Source: a virus. From it: a stretch of 64,000 nt of DNA. Position numbers and translations under genes: made by a program. Positions within the stretch are counted from its first letter, which is position 1. Each line of letters starts with the position of its first letter. The DNA is taken from the IMG/VR virus record IMGVR_UViG_3300042386_000659, positions 1 through 64,000 of that record; one strand, given 5' to 3'. Positions 56,877-64,000 of this stretch are shown one piece after another. The notes under the pieces are model-generated. The model saw only the letters and a program-made list of their open reading frames with translations, was not told where the DNA came from and did not search any database.

Positions 56877-57874
56877 TTGGTTCCTTCTAAACAACCGCCA
56901 CAAATTCCATTACATTCTGTCTTGTAAAAAACACAATCTAAACATCCTTGCGGTATTGAATAATTTTTATGGTTTTCTATATAAAGTTTATCGAATTCTT
57001 CTCTAAGACCTAATATACCATTTTCTCCTGATATTTCCAAAACATTATTAATCTTTACTTTATCTTCTAATGGATAACAATGAATAGAACTACCATCTGG
57101 AAATATGTCTAATGGCATAAACCCACAAATTGTTTCATACTCGGGGATTTTAAATGTAGCAAAATTTAATGAGTTTTCCATTACCGCACCTTTTGTTTTA
57201 CCCTCCCAAAGACATGGTGGAACTTGACAATCTGATGTTATTTTAATCTCATTATAACGTCCAAATTTAAGTATTTTGGTCATCTCAACACCCATCTCTT
57301 TATTGTTGATAAGATACGTTCCAGTAAGATCTAAACCTAGTCTTATGGCGTTTATGTTACCATCTAACTCGTGGTATAACCATTTGATGTAATCATAAAA
57401 ATTTCTATCTTTCCAATCACTTGACATTGTTAATGCCAAATATAATCTTGGGTGGTTATCGAATCCCCATGTGTTAGCATAAGCCTTATAGATTTCCAAA
57501 TAGTTCTTTTTAAAAACAACCATTCGGTTTTTCTCATTAAGTTCTGCGGCGTTAGGGAAAGTCCATCTAATGTTTTTAATATTATCTACAATATAATCTC
57601 TAGTTGTTTTACCAAAAAGAAAATTACTAACAAGATTTACTTTATAACCCCTGGAAAAGATATAATCCATTATTCCAATAAAATTAGAATGTTGTGTTGG
57701 TTCACCTCCAAGTATCGTGATTTCTTCGTTGTTATTATTTAGACGATAATGGTCGATAATTTTATCAACCATTTCTATATCCATTTCTCCGAGTGTGTGT
57801 TTTAGTCTTGCGTCTTCTTTTGTGAAACAAAATGAACAACCTTTTGCGCACGTCCCGTTAATAGCTAAATTCAT
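56873..57874 (-). CDS. Radical SAM enzyme with SPASM-like C-terminus
   Basis: The 333-residue protein begins MNLAINGTCAKGCSFCFTKE with the CX3CX2C cluster motif (residues 9, 13, 16). It has TILGGEPTQHSNF (about 54). A C-terminal Cys set (CGFMPLDIFPDGSSIHCYPL, then CLDCVFYKTECNGICGGC) resembles a SPASM/twitch auxiliary cluster. Such enzymes modify peptides or proteins. It is coupled to the U32-like gene and overlaps the next gene by 1 bp. The substrate is unknown and may be a virion protein (inference). Confidence 0.85.
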   Translation of the reverse strand: MNLAINGTCAKGCSFCFTKEDARLKHTLGEMDIEMVDKIIDHYRLNNNNEEITILGGEPTQHSNFIGIMDYIFSRGYKVNLVSNFLFGKTTRDYIVDNIKNIRWTFPNAAELNEKNRMVVFKKNYLEIYKAYANTWGFDNHPRLYLALTMSSDWKDRNFYDYIKWLYHELDGNINAIRLGLDLTGTYLINNKEMGVEMTKILKFGRYNEIKITSDCQVPPCLWEGKTKGAVMENSLNFATFKIPEYETICGFMPLDIFPDGSSIHCYPLEDKVKINNVLEISGENGILGLREEFDKLYIENHKNYSIPQGCLDCVFYKTECNGICGGCLEGTK

Positions 57875-58614
57875 TAAAAATCCATTTTCAATGTGAGAGG
57901 TGTTGTTGGAATGTTTTCATCTTCCCTTTGTTGTTTGCTCAATGCAACACCAAATTTTTCGTGCTTAAGTCTGTGGCAATCTGCGATGTTTACACACGCC
58001 TTAATTCTTTCTTCTAATAGTTGTTGCTCTAATAATAGATTAGCCAGTTTAGTATTATACGCTGTTACATTATTAATGATTTTTTGTACAAATACTGATT
58101 TTTCAATATTTCTACCAGCACATAAAATATCAATGATTGGTGTTTGATAATCTTCATCAGCAGTCCAACCAAACGCTTCTCTTTTTTGCTCTTCCCAAGT
58201 GTCTTTCTCCAATATAGAAGCATCAACCATAAGCTCTTTGTATCTTTCAGAAAATCTATCTGCAACTACTTTTCTCATCGCGGCTTTATTAAATGCGACG
58301 CCGGCCGCTTTGTCTTCGTCAGTAAGAAAATGTTTTACTTTTTCCGCTTCTGTTTCACTGGATTCTGCCAACTGTGGAATTTCATCCATGATATTTGAAT
58401 TTGTTCTAACACTAATATAATCTTTATATATGTCAGCAAAAACAAATCCTTTAGCAACCTCTTCTGGTATAACTATTGCACCAAGTTTATTCAATTCAAC
58501 TCTCATGTCGTTATACTCATCAGCTATTCTACCATAATTGTAATTTAAATACATTCCAACTACATGTATATAACCTGGAACATTACCTTGTACTTTAAAA
58601 AGAATATGTGTCAT
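57874..58614 (-). CDS. Conserved phage protein, possible structural
   Basis: The 246-residue product is helical in its second half (LANLLLEQQLLEERIKACVN) and starts with a beta-rich region. Cys residues lie near 165, 210 and 217. It is translationally coupled to the radical SAM gene and overlaps the next gene by 1 bp, suggesting a shared pathway. I do not recognise a function. It could be the substrate or partner of the radical SAM enzyme. Confidence 0.5.
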   Translation of the reverse strand: MTHILFKVQGNVPGYIHVVGMYLNYNYGRIADEYNDMRVELNKLGAIVIPEEVAKGFVFADIYKDYISVRTNSNIMDEIPQLAESSETEAEKVKHFLTDEDKAAGVAFNKAAMRKVVADRFSERYKELMVDASILEKDTWEEQKREAFGWTADEDYQTPIIDILCAGRNIEKSVFVQKIINNVTAYNTKLANLLLEQQLLEERIKACVNIADCHRLKHEKFGVALSKQQREDENIPTTPLTLKMDF

Positions 58615-59378
58615 TATAATAATTTTTCTGTTTCTATTTTATTTGGTTCTGTTAATTTCAATTGATTCTTTAACGACTCTTCAATTGAGAAATTATCTGT
58701 TGTAGCTTGTGACATTAATTGATTTATATTTTTATCAATAGAAATCGTGTATGCTGAAGCCAAAGTTAAAACTTGTTTTTGTTGTTCAGGGTCCATCATA
58801 AGAATTGAATCTAAGTTACCTGTACCAATTCTACCATATGAAATCATATCCAACATTGCTTGTTTAGCCATACGAACAGTCCAATATTCGTGCTCATATT
58901 TTTCTTCCAATTCTGGATTACCAAAAACATCAATTAATTTGGTACCATCGGGTAAGGTGGCATCATCTGATTCCAAATATTCCTTAATTAAATCAATAAA
59001 CCCCTGTCTTTCTCTATACGCATCTTTAAGATTTCTATTAAATTTTCTTAAATCAATACGTTTATCTGCAATGGTTAAATCAACCATTTCTTTTCTTTTG
59101 GTGTCGGTAATAAATTCTTTACTTTCTTCGTCCATTTGAATTTCAAGTTCGGCCTTTCTTACTGTATATTCCAAATGTTCAACAGCATCTTCTCTACCTC
59201 TTAATTCCAATAACCATTGTTTTAATCTCGCATATGGAGTTATTTGTGCACCCCCAACGAAATTATATGCCTTATATTTCGGTAATGCAAATGACATGCT
59301 TTCAGATATTTGCATTAGTTTTTCATCAAATGGGTTATTGATAAAATTAGACCTGTCGTATTTGTAACCTTGTTCCAT
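58614..59378 (-). CDS. Conserved phage protein with helical domain
   Basis: The 254-residue product has YKYDRSNFINNPFDEKLMQI and a coiled-coil middle (RGREDAVEHLEYTVRKAELE). It resembles a conserved family of T4-like marine phages that I cannot name. Position beside tail fibres suggests a virion or fibre-assembly role. It is 50 bp from the fibre gene. Confidence 0.5.
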   Translation of the reverse strand: MEQGYKYDRSNFINNPFDEKLMQISESMSFALPKYKAYNFVGGAQITPYARLKQWLLELRGREDAVEHLEYTVRKAELEIQMDEESKEFITDTKRKEMVDLTIADKRIDLRKFNRNLKDAYRERQGFIDLIKEYLESDDATLPDGTKLIDVFGNPELEEKYEHEYWTVRMAKQAMLDMISYGRIGTGNLDSILMMDPEQQKQVLTLASAYTISIDKNINQLMSQATTDNFSIEESLKNQLKLTEPNKIETEKLL

Positions 59379-59428
59379 AATTAATTGTTTTTATACAATA
59401 TAGTGAAAAATATTCATAAAGTCAAATG

Positions 59429-60538
59429 TTATCTCCAACCACAATGTCCGGATGATGTTCCGGCATTTACCACTGGAGCTAATCCGGTAACCGCATTTGA
59501 TCCAGTGTCGGTTGCATATATTAATTGCCAACTAGTGTTATTTTGACCCGTTCCATCGTAATTACCTAACATATACTGCCAATCTTGTCCTAATGCTAAG
59601 TTTTCTTCTCCACAGTTTTGGTGTGGTTTAGCTACGTTACCAAGATTCGTATCTGTGGAGTTACTCCACCTTCTTAGGTTATAACCACCATTATATGATC
59701 CCTCGTTACCGCAATATCCCTTACCGACTTTAGATGGTACACCTTTTTGTTGTGCGTGTGCGCCCCATTGTGTTGAGGAACTTGGTGTTTCATTTGAAAA
59801 ATTAAATTTTATACCCGCAGATGTTGTCCACGCATATCCAAAACTTTCATCATAAAATGCACCGGCACCATCGTTACCGCTTATTGACGTTACACCAAAT
59901 CCACTTACATAACTTTCGTTAGATAGGTTAAATTTTTCAATTGTTGTTGATCCACCCGAAATTAAATAGGCAAACTCCGTTTCTTTTTGCATAGTTGCAA
60001 CGTCACTTCTAGCAATACCTGTGTTAAATTTAGCTTGATGAGCATAGTTTGTATCATTAAACATATTGATTGCCGATGTCCGAGTTCCATGAATACTATC
60101 CGGCCCTTTCCATGCTCCATCGTCATTTACTGACCAAATAAACAATATTGTTTTATTACATGCTCCCGATGTATAAGATACTGGATAATCTAATAATTCA
60201 CCAACGTGAGTTGTTTGACTTGTTGAGTTGGTTGTTTTATGAACGTTTCTCCAAGGTGATGAATCTTTATATCCACCAGCCAAATAGGTATATGATAAAA
60301 CTTGTCTATATTTAAATGCTATTGGAATGGTTTCTTGTGCCGCAATTCTCTCCCATCCGTTATCAATATTTGATACTCCAGTATATAACATTAAGAAACT
60401 ACCACTAGTGGATTCTTCCAAATATAAAGAACCAGATAATGGTGAACCAGGTCTGCTTGCTCTAACACCTCTAGGTGGTCTATTAACCACCCTATCTGAT
60501 GTTAAACTACCACTAACTTCTAAATTTTCGTATATCAT
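59429..60538 (-). CDS. Tail fibre/adhesin, copy 1
   Basis: The 369-residue protein starts MIYENLEVSGSLTSDRVVNR, then SPLSGSLYLEESTSGSFLML. It contains a repeated core, GKGYCGNEGSYNGGYNLRRW, and the end GTSSGHCGWR. Two paralogues follow with the same layout. The first about 50 residues look like an attachment domain, and the rest probably binds the host surface. Thr/Ser/Asn-rich beta composition fits. Highest divergence lies in the middle. Confidence 0.75.
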   Translation of the reverse strand: MIYENLEVSGSLTSDRVVNRPPRGVRASRPGSPLSGSLYLEESTSGSFLMLYTGVSNIDNGWERIAAQETIPIAFKYRQVLSYTYLAGGYKDSSPWRNVHKTTNSTSQTTHVGELLDYPVSYTSGACNKTILFIWSVNDDGAWKGPDSIHGTRTSAINMFNDTNYAHQAKFNTGIARSDVATMQKETEFAYLISGGSTTIEKFNLSNESYVSGFGVTSISGNDGAGAFYDESFGYAWTTSAGIKFNFSNETPSSSTQWGAHAQQKGVPSKVGKGYCGNEGSYNGGYNLRRWSNSTDTNLGNVAKPHQNCGEENLALGQDWQYMLGNYDGTGQNNTSWQLIYATDTGSNAVTGLAPVVNAGTSSGHCGWR

Positions 60539-60551
60539 AATTTAATTATTT

Positions 60552-61658
60552 TTATGCTCTCCATCCACAATGTCCAGATGATGTTCCAGCGTTTACACCG
60601 GGGTTTAATCCACTTACACTAGTTGTTCCTGTGTCTGTTGTGTAGCTAAATTTCCAACTTGTATTATTTTGTGCTCCATCATAATTACCTAACATATATT
60701 GATGGTCTTGACCCAATGTGAAATTTTCTTCTCCGCAGTTAGGGTGCGGTTTTGAAACGTTACCAATGTTAGTATCATTGGCGTTGCTCCATCGTCTAAG
60801 GTTGTATCCACCATTATAAGAACCTTCATTTCCAGCGTAACCTTTTCCAACTTTTGAACTAATTCCTTTTTGTTGTGAGTGTGCACCCCATTGTGTAGAA
60901 GATGCAATTGTTTCTGTTGCAAAACTCATTTTAATACCTGCCGAAGATGTCCAACCATATCCAAAGTTTTCATCAGAAAATGCAGAACCTCCATCGCCAC
61001 CATCGATTGTTGATAAATGAAAACCAGTTGATATTGTTTCCGTGCTTAAATCAAATCTTTCGACGGTAGCACTACCACCAGTAAACATATATGCCACTTC
61101 TGTCTCTTTATGCATGGTTCCTAAATCACTTCTAGCAGTGGTAATATTAAACTTGGTTTGATGTGTATATTTTGTATCATTAGCCATGTTAATTGCTGAA
61201 GTTCTAACACTATCTACACTACTAGGCCCTTTAAATGCGTTATCTGTATTAACAGACCAAACAAAAAAGATATATCTGCTACAAGCCCCTGATGTATATG
61301 ATGCTGGGTAATCTAATAATTCTCCAATGTGAGTTGTCTGATCAGTAGAGTTAATTGTTTTGTGAACATTTTTCCAAGGGGAGGAATCTTTGTATCCACC
61401 CGCAAGAAAAGATGTGCTTATTATCTGTCTGAATTTAAATCCAACATTAGCATTTACTTGTGACGATACTCTAACCCAACCACTATCATTGTTACTAACA
61501 CCAACATAAACCATTAAAAAACTACCACTAGTGGCTTGTTCTAAATATAAAGAACCTGTTTGTGGACTACCTGGTCTATTTGCCCGTGACCCAACTGGTG
61601 ATTTTATTACACCTTGTGCTTTTAAGGACCCACTAATTTCAATATTTTCGTGTAGCAT
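60552..61658 (-). CDS. Tail fibre/adhesin, copy 2
   Basis: The 368-residue protein repeats the attachment region (ENIEISGSLKAQGVIKSP) and the GKGYAGNEGSYNGGYNLRRW core. It shares longer identical DNA stretches with copy 3 than with copy 1 (for example a 43-bp block at about 60721). It probably presents an alternate receptor-binding surface. The TATTTATA box upstream (61663-61670) suggests a late transcript. Confidence 0.75.
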   Translation of the reverse strand: MLHENIEISGSLKAQGVIKSPVGSRANRPGSPQTGSLYLEQATSGSFLMVYVGVSNNDSGWVRVSSQVNANVGFKFRQIISTSFLAGGYKDSSPWKNVHKTINSTDQTTHIGELLDYPASYTSGACSRYIFFVWSVNTDNAFKGPSSVDSVRTSAINMANDTKYTHQTKFNITTARSDLGTMHKETEVAYMFTGGSATVERFDLSTETISTGFHLSTIDGGDGGSAFSDENFGYGWTSSAGIKMSFATETIASSTQWGAHSQQKGISSKVGKGYAGNEGSYNGGYNLRRWSNANDTNIGNVSKPHPNCGEENFTLGQDHQYMLGNYDGAQNNTSWKFSYTTDTGTTSVSGLNPGVNAGTSSGHCGWRA

Positions 61659-61662
61659 ATCT

Positions 61663-61670
61663 TATAAATA
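61663..61670 (-). promoter_or_regulatory. TATTTATA box before tail fibre 2
   Basis: ATTATATTTATAAG on the minus strand, 4 nt before the ATG of the fibre gene at 60552-61658. Confidence 0.35.
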
Positions 61671-61676
61671 TAATTT

Positions 61677-62816
61677 TTATGTTCTCCATCCACAATGTCC
61701 AGATGATGTTCCATCATTTACTCCTGGTGGTAGACCAGACGGATTAACAGTCCCACTATCGGTAGCATAAACAAATTTCCAACTAGTATTTACCTGTGCA
61801 CCGTCATAACAACCTAACATATATTGATGATCTTGTCCCAATGTAAAATTTTCTTCTCCGCAGTTAGGGTGCGGTTTTGAAACGTTACCTAAATTAGTTT
61901 CAGTAAAAACATTCCATCTTCTTAAATTATAACCTCCGTTATATGTTCCTTCATTTCCCGCATAACCTTTACCCACCTTTGAACTAATACCTTTTTGTTG
62001 ACCGCTCGCACCCCACTGTTGATTATTTGTGAATGTATCATTTGCGAAGAATAGTTTTGTGCCACTTTGTTGTGTCCATCCATAACCATAATTCTCATCT
62101 GAAAATCCTGATGCACCAGAAGGACCACTACCTGTAATTGATGTTTCCATTGCAGTTAAAGTGTACGGTCCACCATAGTACACACTATACATCGTTTCAT
62201 TTGTTAAATTAAATTTCTCAACAGCAGCCACACCAGCACCGAATATCCACGCAAACTCTGTTTCTTGATGTAAAGTACCGCAGTCATCTCTTGCATTTGC
62301 TAAATCCCATTTTGATTGGTGAGCATATGCGGTTTCATTAACCATGTGTACACCACTAGTCCATGTTGAATGAATAGTACTATCTCCTTTAAATGTACCA
62401 TCTGTGTTTGTTGACCATAGAAATAAAATACTTTTACTGCAAGCACCAGATGTATATGATGCTGGGTAATCTAATAGTTCACCTAGGTGAACCGTTTGGT
62501 CTGTTGAATTTGTTGTTCTATGAACATTCTTCCATGGTGATGCGGATTTATAACCACCAGCTAAGTATGAGTAATTAATAACCTGTCTATACTTGAATCC
62601 TGTTCTATCTGTATTTTGTGAACCAACTGGTTCCCAACCACCATCATAATTCGACGATGCCGTATATGTAACCACAAAACTACCACTAGTAGATTCTTCC
62701 AAATATAATGACCCAATATCAGGACTAGATGGTCTATTCGCCCTCGGTCCTCTAGGTATGATATATTGTCCACTTACATTTAATGAACCACTTACTTCAA
62801 CATTCTCTCTTAACAT
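61677..62816 (-). CDS. Tail fibre/adhesin, copy 3
   Basis: The 379-residue protein has MLRENVEVSGSLNVSGQYII, the GSLYLEESTSGSFVVTYT segment, a variable middle (YYGGPYTLTAMETSITGSG) and the GKGYAGNEGTYNGGYNLRRW core. It ends GTSSGHCGWRT. It is the longest of the three and has an insert around residues 215-235. Function as for the other copies. Confidence 0.75.
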   Translation of the reverse strand: MLRENVEVSGSLNVSGQYIIPRGPRANRPSSPDIGSLYLEESTSGSFVVTYTASSNYDGGWEPVGSQNTDRTGFKYRQVINYSYLAGGYKSASPWKNVHRTTNSTDQTVHLGELLDYPASYTSGACSKSILFLWSTNTDGTFKGDSTIHSTWTSGVHMVNETAYAHQSKWDLANARDDCGTLHQETEFAWIFGAGVAAVEKFNLTNETMYSVYYGGPYTLTAMETSITGSGPSGASGFSDENYGYGWTQQSGTKLFFANDTFTNNQQWGASGQQKGISSKVGKGYAGNEGTYNGGYNLRRWNVFTETNLGNVSKPHPNCGEENFTLGQDHQYMLGCYDGAQVNTSWKFVYATDSGTVNPSGLPPGVNDGTSSGHCGWRT

Positions 62817-62835
62817 ATTCTATAATATACGTATT

Positions 62836-64000
62836 TTATCTTACAACTACAACCCTACCTGACCTAGAAGATGCAAAAGTTATTGTAACAACACTTGTAC
62901 TTGTTGTAACGATTGATGATGGCCAGAACATATTATCTGAACTGTCATAAACAAATACTGCCACGTCTTTTGTTCCTAAACTATGTGTAACTGTTACTGA
63001 TGATACACTACTGAATGTTGTTGAATATGATGAGTTAGCTGAAGTTTTTACTAAACTACCTGCAGAGTATATTGCACCAGCGGTACTAAATAAACCATCT
63101 GATGAACGTAATTCCGCCACAACGGTTGGTGATGTACTTGTGGTACCTCCTTTTTCGAATATCCAACCATACGTATTTGCATCTTCAACAAAGAAACGAC
63201 GAGCCCATGATGTTACATATGTTCCCGTTGATGCTGTTATATTACCTGTTGGTCCCGTACTTGTTGCTCCACCATTAGCCATATAGTCACACCAAGCCGT
63301 GTATGTACCAAAACTATACCAACTTAGACCATGTGCGGTATTTGCATTCCGTTCAAATGCAATTCTGGGTGTTGTTACTCTAGCAAATGTTACATTTGAT
63401 GATGTTGCCACGGCTTGCCCAATTGAAACTGTTACCGAACCTGTTGTGGTATCAACACTTACACCCGTTCCCTGATTAACTGCCGTTACTTTTGCTGCGG
63501 TGTATGTTGTTGAAATTGAACTACCGTTCCATGTACCTGTTGAGATGGTACCTAATGTTGTTACAGAAGTGCTACCAGCCGCAGGTGCAAAATCACCCGT
63601 TGCACTATTTGCCGCTGTACCAAATGTTCTATATGCTAAAACATCAGTACCAATTGCCAACCCTAAATTTGTTCTTGCTGTTGCTGCGGTTGTTGCTCCC
63701 GTTCCGCCATTAGCAATTGCAATTGTGGTACCGTTCCATGTACCACTTGTGATTGTACCGACTGTGGTTATCGCTAACGCATTTACTCTCGCTAAAGTTT
63801 CATCACCAGTATTTGTTCCTGAAGATGTACCACTATGTGTTCCGCTAAAGTTCGCGGCGGTCATATTATAAGCAAATGTTGCAACACCTGTCGTTTGGTT
63901 TAGTGTCAACACATCAGCACCAAGTGATTCACTATAACATATATAATTGTTTGATGTTAAATTTTCTCTTAATCCAATAAACCATCTGGAAGATGCGCCT
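62836..64000 (-). CDS. Tail fibre protein, 5' end cut by the window edge
   Basis: The frame stays open to the right edge (a GTG at 63912 is only an internal codon). Visible residues carry Gly/Thr/Ala repeats typical of phage fibre shafts (GTITSGTWNGTTIAIANGGT, TAARTNLGLAIGTD). The C-terminal 120 residues (VTVTHSLGTKDVAVFVYDSS) resemble a small fibre tip domain. It is partial, and only its C-terminal 387 or so residues are seen. Confidence 0.75.
   Translation of the reverse strand, partial: GASSRWFIGLRENLTSNNYICYSESLGADVLTLNQTTGVATFAYNMTAANFSGTHSGTSSGTNTGDETLARVNALAITTVGTITSGTWNGTTIAIANGGTGATTAATARTNLGLAIGTDVLAYRTFGTAANSATGDFAPAAGSTSVTTLGTISTGTWNGSSISTTYTAAKVTAVNQGTGVSVDTTTGSVTVSIGQAVATSSNVTFARVTTPRIAFERNANTAHGLSWYSFGTYTAWCDYMANGGATSTGPTGNITASTGTYVTSWARRFFVEDANTYGWIFEKGGTTSTSPTVVAELRSSDGLFSTAGAIYSAGSLVKTSANSSYSTTFSSVSSVTVTHSLGTKDVAVFVYDSSDNMFWPSSIVTTSTSVVTITFASSRSGRVVVVR

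Noticed and set aside
63492-63871. Plus-strand frames opposite the partial fibre gene
   Set aside because: They reflect the repetitive fibre sequence and have no start context of their own.
1-64000. CRISPR arrays, insertion sequences or transposases
   Set aside because: No regularly spaced repeats with spacers and no transposase or integrase motifs were seen on either strand.

Overview
The window looks like part of a large double-stranded DNA tailed-phage genome with a T4-like (myovirus-type) flavour, infecting a Bacteroidota host, probably a flavobacterium. It is AT-rich and tightly packed, with many small genes whose stops and starts overlap (ATGA, TAATG). It carries phage-typical genes: tail fibres, a virion-type lysin, thymidylate synthase, DNA methyltransferases, a dimer-glycosylase-like protein and a DnaA domain IV protein. 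Promoters match the Bacteroidota housekeeping pattern (TTG, 19-20 bp, TANNTTTG). The sequence alone names no species, and a metagenomic contig is possible.

Layout. Positions 1-640 hold no convincing gene, only GC-rich hairpins. From 641 to 37.8 kb almost everything is on the minus strand. This part contains a possible nuclease, two sulfotransferase-like proteins, a GT2, an LpxH-like phosphoesterase, a 2OG oxygenase, a run of small proteins sharing an N-terminal FKFFxG-like tag (5.8-11.1 kb), a caspase/CHAT-like protein, DnaA domain IV, RmlC, a large virion-type lysin, an acyl-CoA thioesterase, HAD proteins, IscU and IscA, three DNA methyltransferases, two PcfJ-like paralogues and ThyA. From 37.9 to 51.7 kb the plus strand carries a sugar/glycan cluster: seven glycosyltransferase-like proteins, a DegT aminotransferase, two methyltransferases, a hexapeptide acyltransferase, a PhyH-type oxygenase, a FabH-like ketosynthase, an SDR and a sugar epimerase. 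It ends at a bidirectional terminator at about 51.71 kb. From there to the right edge the minus strand carries a DUF401 permease, a TonB-dependent outer-membrane receptor, a class II tRNA, a methyltransferase / U32-like / radical SAM-SPASM cassette, two conserved coiled-coil proteins, three paralogous tail fibres and one fibre cut by the window edge.

How the parts may work together. Two short N-terminal signals recur on otherwise unrelated proteins. One is a (I/V)xxxQ...(L/I/V)xE leader that resembles a T4 capsid-targeting sequence with its prohead-protease site. It sits on a metalloprotease, a lysin and several unknowns, mostly beside a TATTTATA box. The other is the FKFFxG tag on about ten small proteins. 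Host-type promoters sit before many of the minus-strand blocks, several only 4 nt from the ATG, which suggests leaderless early transcripts. The glycan cluster probably builds an acylated amino sugar for the virion or the host surface. The phage-borne TonB receptor plus permease is the most unexpected metabolic cargo.
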